The notes: a model not told the origin generated them from the sequence alone. A stretch of DNA of 64,000 bases from Kingdonia uniflora (GCA_014058105.1 JACGCM010000004.1:744001-808000); one strand, 5' to 3'; positions 1-11,696 are shown, counted from the first letter of the stretch. Numbers and translations are program-made.

Positions 1-719
1 TAGTCTTAAAACCCAAAAATCCTCTCTCATATTTTAGCTATCTTTATCGTCAACCGCCCTTTAGCAGCTTGACAAACTCTCACAGATTGAGTCCTCGCCA
101 TATTCTCTTTCTTCCTCTTCTTTATATCACATTTCCCTATATTTATATAATTTTCAAGATCACTTCAAATCCCCCACATTTTGAATATATAAATCAGTTT
201 TTTCCATAACTAGAAACCCTAGTTAATGCGCAGGTACATTTCCAAAGTAGTCATCATTCAAAGCAGAGCCACTCTAGGCATCAAATACATCAATCCATCC
301 CATCTCATAAATGCCAGATACATCCCTCCATAAAAAATAACGAGTACCCACCCAGTCACATCATCATTAATATATCATTTCTTTTTAACTTCCAGCACCA
401 CCAATACACAAGTTCTTTCTCAACCAAAGACACTCATCCCTTTAGTTGCGAGGGGGCAATTGGAAGGGTCCCTACCTTTCGACCTAGTCTAAAATCAAAC
501 TACCTCAATATCAGATTTACGCATTTTACACGTGACATGAACAATCAGTATTAATACCTGCATCATGAACTGGCAAAGAATGTGGATCGTGCACAAAAGA
601 AGAATATGAACAAGTCAAAGATACTTGTCTTCCATGACTTCAACAGCTATACAGTCAACCACCACTTATCTCATTATTCGAAAAACGTACTTTAGCACGA
701 TAACGAGCTGCGGTTAAGG
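1..719. other. no gene recognised
   Basis: AT-rich sequence with no open frame of note, no terminal repeats and no RNA gene that I can see. The last part leads into the LTR remnant that follows and may be its U3 region, but I cannot find a 5' boundary. Confidence 0.4.
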
Positions 720-991
720 TCTATATAAAGAAAATGTTCTAAAAGAGACAAGAGACCCAAGAAAAACCAGATTTTCTATACTCTATTACAAAACTTCTTA
801 TTTACAAGATCAAGTATTTCTAGTTCGAGAGATCACTTGTAATAAGATATCAACCCCAAGTAATAAAAGTTACTGTTACTAAAACCCTCAATTCGAGGTC
901 ATAGATTTTTACCTATTTAAGGGCTTTCCACGCTAAATCACCTGTGTCATTTCTTGATTTATACTAGTTTTCATCACAGGTACATTTGGTG
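720..991 (+). mobile_element. 3' part of an LTR with primer-site-like sequence
   Basis: A TATA box (CTATATAAAG, 721-730) is followed by an A-rich leader and a stretch ending in TTTCATCACA at 978, that is, in the CA expected of an LTR end. Three bases later comes ACATTTGGTG, which resembles a decayed primer binding site of the TTTGGCGCC type found in many plant Ty3/gypsy elements. No gag or pol follows. I read this as the R-U5 end of an old LTR; the U3 start and any target duplication are not identified. Confidence 0.45.
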
Positions 992-2189
992 TAAAAACTA
1001 ATTCTGAGCCATTTCGAGCTACGGAATTAGGCCATTACAGTACTCGCTTGGGAAAAGGTTTGAGCTTGCTGGTTCTTACAATTATGTTTCCTTTATGTTT
1101 GGGGTATGATTCCCGAGTTTTCTCGAGCAATTTGTGACTGTTTCATTCGAGATTTCCCAAGGATGTACTTTTAGTTTAAGTAAGTTCAAAATGATTCTCG
1201 TTATCTGCTATTTGCACTTTGATTCTTGGATTCTTTATAACTTGTTTTTTGTATATTGCTCCCAAATCGTGATAACAGGCTTTATGATTAAGGGGTGGTG
1301 TTTGGATGATTATTGATTTCTTGGTTTGGGCAAGGTGATTATTTTTCTGTTTAAAGTAATGATTGGTTGTTGCATTGGGTGTTGAAGAGTTGGAGTTGGG
1401 GGTTTTATTGGTGTGGCTTTTTCTTGTAGATGCTGTGTTGGTTTGTTGGTAGTTCTGCTGGTGGAGTGGCAAGTATGATTGGGTTTCTGATCGGTGCTTG
1501 AACTTGGGTTTGATGTTTGGTTCATGTTGTTGAGATTGGGGATGTGCTGGAAGTGTTTGGGGTTTGCAAGTAGTATTGGATTAATTATTGGTATTGATGC
1601 GAATGATTATTATGGCCAAATTACTACCAATTTTTTTACGCTTGGGGATAGCAGATTGTGGAGTTTGTTTATGCTGTTGTTATTAGATTTTACAGATTAG
1701 GAACTTGCAGGTGGCGGTTTACTTTGTGATGTTCGTGGTGGTTGGTTTGGCCAATGATATTGGGTTTTTATAGATGGTGGAGTTTGGTGTTGTTGACTCT
1801 GTGGCTTTGAGTTGTGTATTGGAGTGTATTTTGTTTCTTCCGTGACAAAAATTGGGGAAAAATGAGTATTCCTGATAGGATAGCACAATGAAAGGATATT
1901 TGATTATGCTATTCTGGTTCGATACTTTTATAATACATTTTTGATCATGTCTTTTAATTTTAAGAGATTTTTTTAAGTTCTTTACACACGTATCATAAGC
2001 TAGTTTGCTGAGTGTACAGATAATAAATAATAGCGGTTTGATATATTTTGGAGTGTTAAAGATATCATCCATGGAAGAGGTCCAAAGATTGAACCTGTTG
2101 ATGAAAAGCGTGACATTTTTCCAAGGCCTATCCTGCCTCTGTGTCTGAGAAGTACTACAGAGTGATGTTTAAGTCTTAATTTTTAATTT
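992..2189. other. unassigned; possible exon near 2060-2165
   Basis: No recognisable protein family. The stretch around 2060-2165 has a short open frame reading DIIHGRGPKIEPVDEKRD, which looks exon-like, but I cannot name it and its borders are unclear. The remainder has short open frames on both strands that look random (G/T-rich plus strand). Confidence 0.3.
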
Positions 2190-3117
2190 ATCACAAAATG
2201 AACCAAATGGGGAGATTGAAAGGTTTTGGTTTGTCTAATTTCATGTACGAGGAGTCTCTTGGTTATCTTAGTCGAAGATAGTAAAAGAATGAAGTCCTTC
2301 GTTCAAGTCTTCTATCAACCAGCGACCAAGTAGGTAAGTTAGTTAAGTCAAAATATGATAAAGAGAGCCAAAAATGTTTTACTAATTTTCTAAACTTATT
2401 TTGGAATCACATTCGGACAACCTTGGGTCTCGTTCGAACGACCTTGGGTCTTGTTCGAACAAGTACTACGAGTTCTTAAAAAAAAGACGAAGTTCTATCT
2501 GTATATTTTTTGAAGGCTTATTGGGAATCTCGTTCAAATAACTTTAGTTCTCGTGCGAATGAGTCTCGAGAAAAATTTAAATAGTATTAAAGCAAATTTT
2601 TTTTTTTTTTTTTTCGGTTCCTTCTTTTCTCTAAGTTTATTTTAAAAGAGCTCAATATCCTTTATCAGAGAGACAATTTGGCATCGATCAAAAACCTAAA
2701 AACCTTGAGGTTGATGTTGAGTTAGTTTATCAAACTTCCCATATATTGTTCTAAAGTGATTCAAGAAGGGTGTTCCTTGCTGTGTGATCAAGGAGAGTCG
2801 TTGAGATAACAAAAGAAAATCAATACGATAACAAAAGAGAGTCGTTGCGACAATGAAGGAGAGTCATTGTGAGATCGAAAGAGATAGGGTGTGAAGCTTG
2901 GATCAGAAAAGAGATAATCACGAGATGAGGTTATCGAGTCTGTAAGTGTAATTCAGATTTAAACTTCTTTCGATTAGTGGATTCTTGGTTGTCGTGTTCA
3001 TCGACAATGACCTGCTATTTTTCTCTTATGTAAGGAGTTTCCATAGGGTAAATAATTGTTTGTGTTGTTTAATTCATTGTCTTTACTATTGATTGTTTTT
3101 ATTTAATCCTAGATCAT
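2190..3117 (+). mobile_element. probable copia-type 3' LTR (family B) with polypurine tract
   Basis: The sequence AAATGGGGAGATTG (about 2205-2218) is a typical copia polypurine tract directly before an LTR starting TGAAAGG at about 2217. U3 holds TTCGAA motifs (2433, 2454, degenerate ones to about 2560), then a TTTAAATAG TATA-like box near 2577, a poly-T run and a leader-like R/U5 region. The 3' end is placed near 3117 (ATCA), but no target duplication was found, so the limits are approximate. No coding domain of this element is visible upstream. Confidence 0.45.
2433..2560. promoter_or_regulatory. TTCGAA motif array, family B LTR
   Basis: Two perfect TTCGAA palindromes in the context CGTTCGAACGA and TGTTCGAAC, each preceded by the word CTTGGGTCT, plus degenerate copies (CGTTCAAAT, CGTGCGAAT). 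They lie just upstream of the TATA-like box of this LTR. This is the same arrangement as in the other LTR families of the window. Confidence 0.5.
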
Positions 3118-3584
3118 TGATTGATAATATTAGGTCTGACCTATTTCCCGAAATACATTGAATACCAAGCACATAGATTTTCAGAAACATCTTTACTGTT
3201 TGAATAAAACTTTTTCTATATACGAAGGGTTCAATTGTGATACTCCTAACATGTTCATTTCAATTTGTAATACCCCCATGAGTATAATATATTTATAACT
3301 GGAAAATCATGTGTCATCGATTAGAATAACCTGGGGTATTGGTAACGCTTGACATAATGGAACTCCAAAGTAATTCCATTGCAAGAGTTAAAACACCATT
3401 TCCCCAAATAAACACATATTAATCCCCTAACAAAAATATTAGTATGAGCAAGACTTTTCTTTGAAGAACAGAAGATATAAATAATGGAAATAGAACAGTC
3501 TGTTGCGCATCAACATATTTTGAGGATTCAAGCATGAGGAAGAACGTATTTTCAATTAGTTACTAAAAAGTAAAATATCAAACC
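3118..3584. other. no gene recognised
   Basis: AT-rich, no family recognised. It lies 3' of the kinase exon on the minus strand and could be intron or former intron. Confidence 0.3.
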
Positions 3585-3745
3585 ATTACAAATTGTGAAA
3601 GAATTGGTTTTGAAGGGAATTCTACATTCCTTGACTTGATGATTGCCTCTTCTTCAAATATCTTTGCTTGCATCTGGTGATGTCTAAACGGATGTTTTCC
3701 ATATATCATTTAGTAGAATAGAACACCGGCCGACCATATATCAAC
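3585..3745 (-). pseudogene. TSL: TOUSLED-like protein kinase exon (fragment)
   Basis: Minus-strand translation gives the kinase subdomain IX region VDIWSAGVLFY followed by MIYGKHPF and EEAIIKSRNVEFPSKPIL. The VDVWSAGVLFYQM.FG..PFGHDQ...IL.EDTII.A..VEFPSKP pattern is that of the plant nuclear serine/threonine kinase TOUSLED. The exon is preceded on the minus strand by a pyrimidine-rich stretch and AG, as a splice acceptor should be. One codon is a stop (TAA where Gln is expected after FY). No following exon was found to the left. A second, upstream TOUSLED exon lies on the same strand at 32298-32480, so the two are collinear across 28 kb of transposons. Confidence 0.7.
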
Positions 3746-3851
3746 CTGTTCCTAAAGTTGTAACACGTTACAGACAATCAATGATCACTTGAGAGCAAAA
3801 CAACAAGAAATGAAAAGGTAAAAGGAATGAGGAAAAATATGTGGTATTAAG

Positions 3852-3864
3852 TGATTAAATTAAT
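3852..3864. repeat. left target-site duplication of the LINE
   Basis: TGATTAAATTAAT here is repeated exactly at 20882-20894, right after the poly(A) tail of the LINE. A 13-bp direct repeat with a poly(A) end is the hallmark of target-primed reverse transcription. Confidence 0.8.
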
Positions 3865-3881
3865 AAAATTAATGAACATAA

Positions 3882-5010
3882 TGAAAGAAGATTAACACTT
3901 GAGATTAACCGATTTCAATTAATTTAGGTCAAAATTAATAGGTCCGAATTCCTTTGAAATAAGGGTCTAACCTTAACCTAGCTCAAATTGATTCGATTAA
4001 CTAGTATCAGCAAGAAATTGGAAATTAAGAACAGGACCAAAGAAATTTAGCCCTGTAGGAAACCTTTCTCAGGAGAAAAATCCACAGGTTGCTGTCGAAT
4101 CACCCAACAGCTAAACAATCTACTATTGAAAAGAAATTACTAGAATTCAATTACTTACAGACTCGATAAACACATCCTGTGGTTACCTCTCTTCTAATTG
4201 AACTCCTCGCAATCAATTCCACATTCTTGCAATGCCTCTTCGTTCTTACAACGCCTCTCTCTAATCTCTCATCAAAGCTTTCAATCTTGAATCCCACAAG
4301 CTCTTCAAATCATGATTTGGGTTTCTTGATCGTTGATTGATTCAAGTTTGAGTTGTTAGTTCTCTATTGAATCTCTCAAAGAAATATCTCATTTCTCAAA
4401 AATACAAGCCCTTACAAAATAGGTTTTCAAAAAAAGTAAGTTATGAAAAAAGAAATATTGTCTTAAAAACTAAAATCCCGACCTCTGTTCGAATATAAAC
4501 AAAGTCAATTCGAATAGAACAATTATTATACGAATAAATCAAAAATGTATTCGAACAAATAAAGTCCTGAGTTAATTTGCTCGAATAGAGAAAGAGTCTA
4601 TTCGAACAAAACAAGTTTTATTCGAACATAGAAAAATCCAATTCGAACAACTAAGTTCCCAAAAAAGATATTCGAACAAAGAAATAGTCTATTCGAATTC
4701 ATATTGGTCTGATGGGAAATATTTGAATATAACTAAATATTATTCAAACAAAGTCTTATTCGAACAAAGAAAAAGCCTGTTCGAATAGAGGTCAATTTTT
4801 CTTAAATAAGACAAAATACTTTCTTTTCATATTTTCTAAAATACTACGGGCTTGACATTTAGAGAAAGGAGATAGAAACCCACTTACCAGTTTAGTCCCT
4901 GTCCTGGAATAGTCACTCCATGTGCACTCGCTGACGACGGATAACCACATAGAAGTGATGACACCTATTCTAGACACGGAATGAAACAAACTCTTGATAT
5001 GGATGTTTCA
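3882..5010 (-). mobile_element. solo LTR, copia family C (copy 1)
   Basis: A 1129-bp LTR on the minus strand, running from TGAAACATCC at the right to TTCTTTCA at the left. It is flanked on both sides by CATAA (3877-3881 and 5011-5015), a perfect 5-bp target duplication inside the LINE. It aligns over its whole length with 10563-11696 and 26379-27446. No internal domain adjoins it: the LINE resumes at once on the right. It therefore looks like a solo LTR made by LTR-LTR recombination, later joined to a full allele by the duplication described at 6420. Confidence 0.75.
4488..4785. promoter_or_regulatory. TTCGAA motif array, family C LTR copy 1
   Basis: Ten perfect TTCGAA palindromes in about 300 bp, mostly as TATTCGAACAAA or CTGTTCGAATAG, with several one-base variants between them. 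It occupies the U3 part of the LTR (minus strand), followed in element direction by an AT-rich start region. Motif spacing is irregular (about 20-40 bp), which argues for protein-binding sites and against a plain tandem repeat. Confidence 0.6.
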
Positions 5011-5785
5011 CATAAATCATTTATTAGAGCTTGTATTGAGGTTGAGGCGAGTAGCCTCTTATCTAGATCTTTGCCCTTGCTTATTGACGAGAAATTTAAC
5101 ATCAATGTAATTGCTAAATACAATTGGGTACCAGTTAAGTACATTGATTGAAATATCTTTGGTTATAGCCCTATAAAATGCCCTATTAAGGCAGCTGAGT
5201 TGCAAGCTATAAACGCAAAGGATGAGGAAGAAAAAGAGAATTGAGGATGAAAAAGCTTATTACAAAGAAGGCTTTCAAGTTGGTACTAAGATGAGTGTGA
5301 TCTCCAATAAAAAAGGCGAAGGAGTTGAGAAGAAAGATGGTTGGGAATATAACAAATACACTGCAAAGAAGAGTGCTAGTACTAACAATGTTGGTATTAC
5401 GGTTTTATTCCGGTTGACTTCACTGAGGTGATTGAAGTGATGAATGAAAACCCTCATGTTAGTAACATCAAGCAAGGGGATTTGGCTAGATCTGTTAGCT
5501 TTAATAAGTTGACTTCATGCTCTAATTCGACTAGAGAATATTCTGAACCTAATGAGAAGGCCAAGGAAGCTAAAACTCTTGAGAGACAAAAGGCTAAGGA
5601 GATTATAGATGAATAGAAGAAAGAGAAACTTACAAAAGACATGGCTATTTTCTTTACCACTTAGTTATTTTGGCATTTTTGTTTATTTTTACCCGTTGGT
5701 ATTTATGTTGCGTTGTTCGTTTCGTTGCACCTTAAGGGGGTTGTTGGTGTTATTAATTTAGTTGGTAGCCCTTGTGGCCTGGCGT
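5011..5785 (+). pseudogene. LINE ORF1 C-terminal part, copy 1
   Basis: Reading from the LINE start across the C LTR, the frame gives SFIRACIEVEASSLLSRSLP, then YNWVPVKYID and FGYSPIKCP. This matches the DUF4283 / CCHC_4 ORF1 of plant L1 elements (R.C.E.E.S..LP..I, Y.WLP.KC..C..FGH....C); two of the usual metal ligands are changed. A Lys/Glu-rich tail follows (to the stop near 5616), then the short LINE 3' region to the G insertion at 5786. The frame has a stop (after KYID) and a frameshift. ORF1 binds LINE RNA as part of the retrotransposition particle; this copy is dead. Confidence 0.65.
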
Positions 5786-6346
5786 TAATCCACAAAACTA
5801 TTGAGAAGCTCTAGTTAGTAGAAAAACACGAAGAACACGAATTGGTTTGGAAAAATAGAGAATTCGATTACTTAAACGCAGTAATTATAAAGAGAATCTC
5901 TTAAACCCTAGGCTTCTCTCAGAACTTTTTTCTGATCTAATATAACCTTGAAAATGACCTAAGTTCCCTTTATATACTAGGGAACTCAATAATCATAAAA
6001 GAATGGATCTTGAGGCAAAACAACGTCTGAGAATACTAAATAACACCAAAGTCGTTCAAACGAACTAGGGAGTCGTTCGAACGACTTTACGCCTAATTGA
6101 TCTAAACCCTAGAAACTTGCCAGTTTCATTCGAGCAAAAACACTACGTGTTAGAACGAAATATTGCTTAGGCCAAATTTCCAGTGGGAAAAACTAATGTC
6201 GTTTGAACAAAAATCTGGGTCGTTCGAACAAAAAATGGCTATGGGCCAAAATTCCAGTGGGATGAAATTTGGCCGTTCAAACGACTCTCAACCTTGTTCG
6301 AACGACTTTAACAAATTTTCAAAATACCCTAGATCCTCCTGGATCA
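5786..6346 (-). mobile_element. gypsy G 3' LTR, duplicated copy
   Basis: A 561-bp LTR matching 15002-15540 and 20174-20733. It sits behind the same target sequence GGCGT (5781-5785) as the complete G element, so it is a duplicate of that insertion and not an independent one. Only about 75 bp of G internal sequence (6347-6420) remain on the right before the sequence switches to the start of a C LTR. TATA box CTTTATATAC near 5971-5980 (minus-strand promoter). Confidence 0.75.
6076..6302. promoter_or_regulatory. TTCGAA/GGCCAAA array, G LTR duplicate
   Basis: Perfect TTCGAA at 6076, near 6223 and 6297 with several variants (CGTTCAAACGA, CATTCGAGCA, CGTTTGAACA). Interleaved are AGGCCAAATTTCCAGTGGG (about 6169) and GGGCCAAAATTCCAGTGGG (about 6244). 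The array lies upstream, on the minus strand, of the TATA box of this LTR. Confidence 0.55.
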
Positions 6347-6417
6347 TGACTCCTACCTTTAGGAGCCATAAACTCCTGCTCAAGCTAGAACTGGAGATGT
6401 GAGAACGCGGTAATGCC

Positions 6418-6426
6418 CATTTTTTT
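6418..6426. other. recombination junction between G internal DNA and C LTR
   Basis: Left of this point the sequence matches G internal DNA (compare 15610 and 32945: ...GCCCA(A/T)TT); right of it the sequence matches the first 180 bp of the C LTR (compare 4830-5010). The two share only a short T run at the join. It is the novel joint of a duplication: everything from the CATAA target to this point (5011-6420) reappears at 11697-15610. Confidence 0.65.
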
Positions 6427-6623
6427 CATATTCTCGAAAATACTACGGGCATGATATTTAGAGCAAGGAGATTAAAACCCACTTACCTGTTCAGTGTCAG
6501 TCCAGCTGTAGTCGCTCCATGTGCACTCGCTGACGACGGATAACCATGAGAAAGTGCTGACACCTATTCTAGATACAGAATGAAACAAACTCCAGATATG
6601 GATGGCTTAATCACCCCCTTAGG
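6425..6623 (-). mobile_element. C 3' LTR stub with polypurine tract
   Basis: 6425-6608 repeats the first 180 bp of the C LTR (minus strand). Directly to its right is CACCCCCTTAGG (6612-6623), on the minus strand CCTAAGGGGGTG, the polypurine tract that primes plus-strand synthesis. This fixes the 3' LTR start of the complete C element whose internal region lies to the right. Confidence 0.6.
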
Positions 6624-8520
6624 TTCATTTCGCATCAAAACTGGAACTATAAAAATTAAAATACAACTCGATGGACTGAGTCAATGACTGAACATCTATA
6701 CTCTAAGCTCCACTTTCATCTTATAGCATATACTCTAGAATCCCTGCACACTAAACAAGATACATCACGTAACAGTTCAAGTAAAATAAGGGATCCAGAA
6801 AAGACATAACTTGCCTGACTTACCTGCGAGGATCATTTGTCCCCCTTTTTGGCACAAATAAATAAAGGGTAAATAGAAAATAAAAGGAACATGGTGTTAG
6901 GAAAATACTAAACACCAATACCCCAAAATCAGATACAACTCCCCCTTAAAATAATAGCAACCCCCTTAAAAAGAAACAAAAGGAAAACATATACGGTGTC
7001 TTTGAAATAAGCAAGCATAAGAAGACAACACTCCCACTGACACAAGGCATGATGGAAAGACTGAATCTAAAATATTCTATACAGACCAAGGCATCGCCCA
7101 TGTGTTATAAAATAATCACTAAATAAATTACTTGGTGTGTGCGTGCGCATAGTCAGATAGATACCCAGTTTTCAACGTATTACTCAGCCGTAGTTAGAAT
7201 ACTATATTAGAAAGTTGCTTTAACTTTGGCCTCACTAGAGTGGTCACTCAAAAATCACTGAGAATTGACTAGGAAATACTTTGTGTGAAATATGAATATG
7301 TGTAAGAGAATAGAAAAATTCAAATTTCATCAAATAAACTTCTCACTATATATTGAAAAATCTCATGAACAGAAAAACAATTGTCATAGATGGTGTCAGG
7401 TTAACTAACATAGAATCTCTATCTCTCATCTCCATTAAACTGACTATGCTAAACATAAGTTCAAATAGGTTTTGAAAAGGTTTTAATATAGGCAAGGGAA
7501 GGGACATGACGGAGTAGGTGTTTTGATGGCATTCTATGACTACAATTTACACTTTCACCCCCTCTTTCTTCAAATGAGTTCACCTCCCGTCATTCTTTTT
7601 CTCTTTACGCATTGAATATAATACTTTTTCTATTTCTTTATTTTGAGTTCACCATAATTTATTATTTTCATGCAACAAGTACAGATAGAATATGAGGTAC
7701 CATAAAGTAATTAGAAAAACCCTCTTCTTATATCCATCTCCACCACTAAAACTACATTGGGGATACTCACTTTATTCTTATAATCATCTTTCCCCCCAAA
7801 AATCACTTCTTCTTTTCCTTATTTATTTTATATACTAATCACTTATTCCCTTTATTTTCTTCCTTTTTTCACTGAAAAGTCACCGAACAAATGGGCAAAC
7901 TAATAAATGATTTGGGTAAAAAAATGAACGACATATTTTAAGGCACAAGGGGCTGCAAGCGGATAAAATTTCAGGTAAGCACAGACGAAGGCCAAAAGGG
8001 TATAACAAGAAAAAGCCTATTATCATATCTTTGGTCTCACATAGTATCTTTTTCGTCTTGAATCAAGTATAAGGAATTTTCTATTAGACTAACTTAAACT
8101 TGAAGTTACAATCGATAATTGATTATAAAAAATGAGATCATAAAGAAAATGCTGAATCTGGAAAGAATTTATAAAATAACACTCAAAGCTTGTAAAAAGT
8201 CTAGATCCTCACATAACATTAGGTACGGAGTCTCTACAGTTATCCTCACGTTATTTTAATCACGATGAGCTTTTAGTTTAAACTGGAGGATTACTGACTA
8301 TTGTGAATACTAATTTTACCAAATAATTATTTTATGAATGAATATAACATAAAGTAATGTCCAAGTCTAGCAACAATATTCTACATGTAAGAGCCCCTAA
8401 GTGTAAAGTACAAATTAAAATCAACACAATACCCTACTGTCCTAAAAAGAAAGATTAAAATAAAACTAAGAATAAACTGAGACAGGGTAAGAAACGTACC
8501 TAATCAATAGAGCATATTGA
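6624..8520 (-). mobile_element. C element internal DNA without recognisable pol
   Basis: In a complete copia element this stretch would code for protease, integrase, RT and RNase H. I find none of their motifs on either strand, only short random frames. The C element therefore seems to be a gag-only, non-autonomous form that lost or never had pol. A small unrelated insertion cannot be excluded. Confidence 0.4.
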
Positions 8521-8524
8521 TAAC

Positions 8525-10500
8525 CCTTCTTAGTTGATAGTCATTACCTTAGCGGTGGCGACAAGTCATCCTTTCATACCCAAACAGCCAGACTAACCTT
8601 TCGAGGTGATGTTTCTTGAGCAAACCACCTATTTACATTCTCACTTTTCACATTAGTAGTACTTACATTTGAGTTATATCTTTGCCCATAGAGTGGTTGA
8701 GCATATGGTTGATAGGATCCAACAAATCTACAATAAGATGCAATATGACCCTTTCGACCACATATTCAACAATAATAAATCGTAGTACAAGAAAGCCTTT
8801 GGCTTGATTATGAGTAGAAGATATTATATTATATTTGGGTAACGATGTCGTAGCAGTTGCTTTAATTAATTTTGTGACTTGAGAAGTTTTGGCATTAGAG
8901 AGAAATTCCTCATCTCCTAAACCTCTTTTGTCAGCATCCCTCTTTCCCATACATAACATCTTATCAATGTTCTTAGCCCCATTACAAAAAATTTCAAGTT
9001 TCTGTTGAGATAAAACTACATCAAGCTTGGCCAAATGAAGTTCGTTCAATGTTGATTTCATTTTATCGTTTGCATCATAAACTTCTTTATCTAAAATTAC
9101 AACCTTTTCACGAAGGCATTAATTCTCAGCTTCAAGCATTTCTATCTCTTGGCTTGTATTCTTAATTTTTTCTTGAAGTTCACGCATGAGTGTATTAACT
9201 TGGTCTTTCACGACTTTATTAAGTTTACCAAGTGTAATATACTTTGTAAAAGTTTGAGCATATAAGACTTCAAGATTGAGGTTCTCAAACTCATTTTCTT
9301 TAAGATCACTCTGATTTTCACAAGAATTTTCTAGTTCAAAAATGTTAGAGTTATCATTACCACAATTTAGAAAAGTAAGATATGCACAATATTGTCCATT
9401 CTCAACTACTTGGGGATGATTCTTTTTATTATTATTATTTTCATCATCACTATCATCCCAAGTTACACTAATGTTCATAGCTTTGTGATTAGTTCCAAAT
9501 TTTTTATTGGGACAACTATGATCATAATGACCAAACTTGTGACACTTATAACATTCAACATGATTTAGGTCAGTTTCAAGGTTGGTCTGCCGGTTATTCG
9601 ATTTAAATTGATCAGGGGTTCGTGACTTGTAATTTACTTATTGCCTTTATTTTTGAAATTGATATTTTTTCACAAGGTTTTTAAGCGGGTTGTTTTCAGA
9701 GGCAATCTGTGAATCTATATCAGGCCCATCATCATTGCCTGAATCAGATGTGTTGTCAGCTTCTTTGGTACCCTTCGAGAAAGATGAGTAAGATGAAGAT
9801 TTAAAAGAAACATTCTTGTTCTTCTTAAGAATTTTCTATTTTCATCTCAAGTTTAAAAGTTTACAATTTTCCAGTTAATGCATCTGGTTTCATTTTCTTA
9901 AGATCTTGAGCTTCCTCGATAGCATTACGTATGGATTTAATGTTCTTAGGAAGAGATCTTAGAACTTTGCGATCAATTTGAATATCTGAGTAAGTTGTAC
10001 CTAATGCGACACTAGTGTTAACAATGTCACTTAGTATCGCATAGAACTCATCAAAAGGTTCATTCTCATATATTCGAATATTCTCAAATTATGAGGTGAG
10101 CATTTACAATTTTCTTTCCTTAACTATATCATCGTCCTCATGAGTTCGAACTAATATCTCCCAAGCTTCTTTCGAAGTGGTACAAGCAGATATGTGTTAA
10201 AACTCATTTAGGCTCACAACCATGAAAATAACATTGCGACCCTTATTATTATAACCAGCAGCTTCCTTTTCATCCTTAGACCACTGATTCCTAGGTTTAA
10301 GAACCTCTTTAGATTCATCACCCATTTCTTCTATCATGGTAGGGTGCATCCATCCATCCTCGATTGCAATCCAAACATCTTCTCCGAGTGATTGTAAGAA
10401 TGTAACTATTCAAACTTTCCAATAAGAATAGTCTTTGCCTTCGAAGAGGGGCAGACGATTTATAGGACCTCCAAATCTTTTGAAATTCATTAATCCTAAA
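8525..10500 (-). pseudogene. gag: copia family C gag
   Basis: Minus-strand frames read, in order, a UBN2-type gag (LPLFEGKDYSYWK near 10440, WIAIEDGW, ETL-like helices), a zinc knuckle with perfect C-x2-C-x4-H-x4-C spacing (CYKCHKFGHYDHSC, near 9550), an acidic linker (TWDDSDDENNNNKK), a coiled coil (about 9119-9300) and a second knuckle-like stretch ICGRKGHIASYC near 8740. Gag packages the element RNA in virus-like particles. Two knuckles with a coiled coil between suit the SIRE/Tork type of plant copia elements. Several stops and frameshifts break the frame. It starts just inside the primer site and ends where pol would begin. Confidence 0.7.
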
Positions 10501-10546
10501 TAATCAAGTTATGATTCGCGCTTAAGTTGTTAAGCCTCGAAGTGTA

Positions 10547-10562
10547 GCTACTCTGATACCAA
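10547..10562 (-). other. primer binding site of copia C (initiator Met tRNA)
   Basis: On the minus strand TTGGTATCAGAGTAGC follows the LTR end (TTTCA) at once. TGGTATCAGAG is complementary to the 3' end of plant initiator-Met tRNA and primes minus-strand synthesis. It fixes the element direction and the LTR boundary at 10563. Confidence 0.85.
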
Positions 10563-11696
10563 TTGAAAGAAGATTATCACTTGAGATTAACCGATTTCGA
10601 TTTATTTAGGTCAAAATCAATAGGTCTAAATTTTATTGAATTAATGGTCTGACCTTAACCTAGATCAAATTAATTTGATTAACTAGTGTCAGCAAGAAAT
10701 TAGAAATTAAGCACAAGTCCAAAAAAATTTAACCTTGCGGGAAACCTTTTTTAGGAGAAAAACCCACAGGTCGCTGTCGAATTGCCCGACAGCTAAATAA
10801 TCTACTATTAAAAAGAAATTACAAGAATTCAATTACTTATAGGCTCGATAAACATATCCCATGGTTACCTCTCTTCTAATTGAATTCCTCGTAATCAATT
10901 TCACATTCTCGCAACGCCTCTTCATTTTTGTAACGCCTCGCTCAAATCTCTTATCGAAGTTTTCAATCTTAAATCCCACAAGTTCTTCAAGTCATGATTT
11001 GAGTTTCTTGAACGATGATTGATTCAAGTTTGAGTTGTTAGTTCTCTCGTGAATCTCTTAAAGAAATCTCTCATCTCTAAAAATTACAAGCCCTTAAAAA
11101 ATAGGTTTTAAAAAAAAGTGAGTTATGAAAAAAGAAAAATTGTCTTATACAGAAAAACTGAAAACCCGTCCTCTGTTCGAATTGAAACAAAGTCAATTCG
11201 AATAGAACAATTATTATTCGAATACATCCAAAATGTATTCGAACAAATTAAGTCCTAAGTCAATTTGTTCGAATAGTGAAAGAGTCTATTCGAACAAAAT
11301 AAGTTTTATTCGAATAGAAAAAAATCCTATTCGAACAACTTAGTTCCTAGAAAAGATATACGAACAATGAAATAATCTATTCGGATACATATTGGTCTGT
11401 GGGAAAATATTCGAATAGAACTATATTTTATTCAATCAAAGTCTTATTCGAACAGGGCAAAAACCTGTTTGAATAAAGACCAGTTTTTCTTAAATAAGAT
11501 AATACTTTCTTTTTATATTCTTTGAAATACTACGGGCTTGATACTATGAGCAGGGAGATAGAATCGCACTTACCTATTCAGTATCATTCCAGGAATAGGC
11601 GCTCCATGTGCACTCGCTGACGACGGATAACCACAAGAAATTGTTGAGACCTATTCTTGACACATAATGAAACAAACTCTAGTTATGGATATTTCA
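10563..11696 (-). mobile_element. 5' LTR of copia family C
   Basis: A 1134-bp LTR with the same ends as copies at 3882-5010 and 26379-27446 (TGAAATATCC ... CTTCTTTCA on the minus strand). The primer site adjoins it on the left and the LINE target CATAA on the right (11697-11701). Together with the stub at 6425-6608 it bounds the C internal region. Confidence 0.8.
11176..11452. promoter_or_regulatory. TTCGAA motif array, family C 5' LTR
   Basis: Same layout as copy 1: about nine TTCGAA sites in under 300 bp, mostly ATTCGAACAA and GTTCGAATAG, with several point-mutated ones. The conservation of motif order between the three C LTRs shows the array is part of the LTR and not a later expansion. 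Confidence 0.6.

Noticed and set aside
4488..4785. TTCGAA array as a CRISPR array
   Set aside because: The unit is a short palindrome at irregular distances with mutated copies; there are no constant repeats of 20-40 bp with unique spacers, and the context is a plant LTR.
4488..4785. GTTCGAA sites as tRNA genes or Pol III B boxes
   Set aside because: GTTCGAA resembles the T-loop/B-box core (GGTTCGANNCC), but the final CC and any A box or cloverleaf are missing. A TFIIIC link remains only a speculation.
3882..6608. A single 2.7-kb C LTR including the LINE and G pieces
   Set aside because: The copy at 26379-27446 with its own target duplication shows that the LTR is about 1.1 kb. The extra DNA is LINE and G sequence between two CATAA-flanked LTRs.
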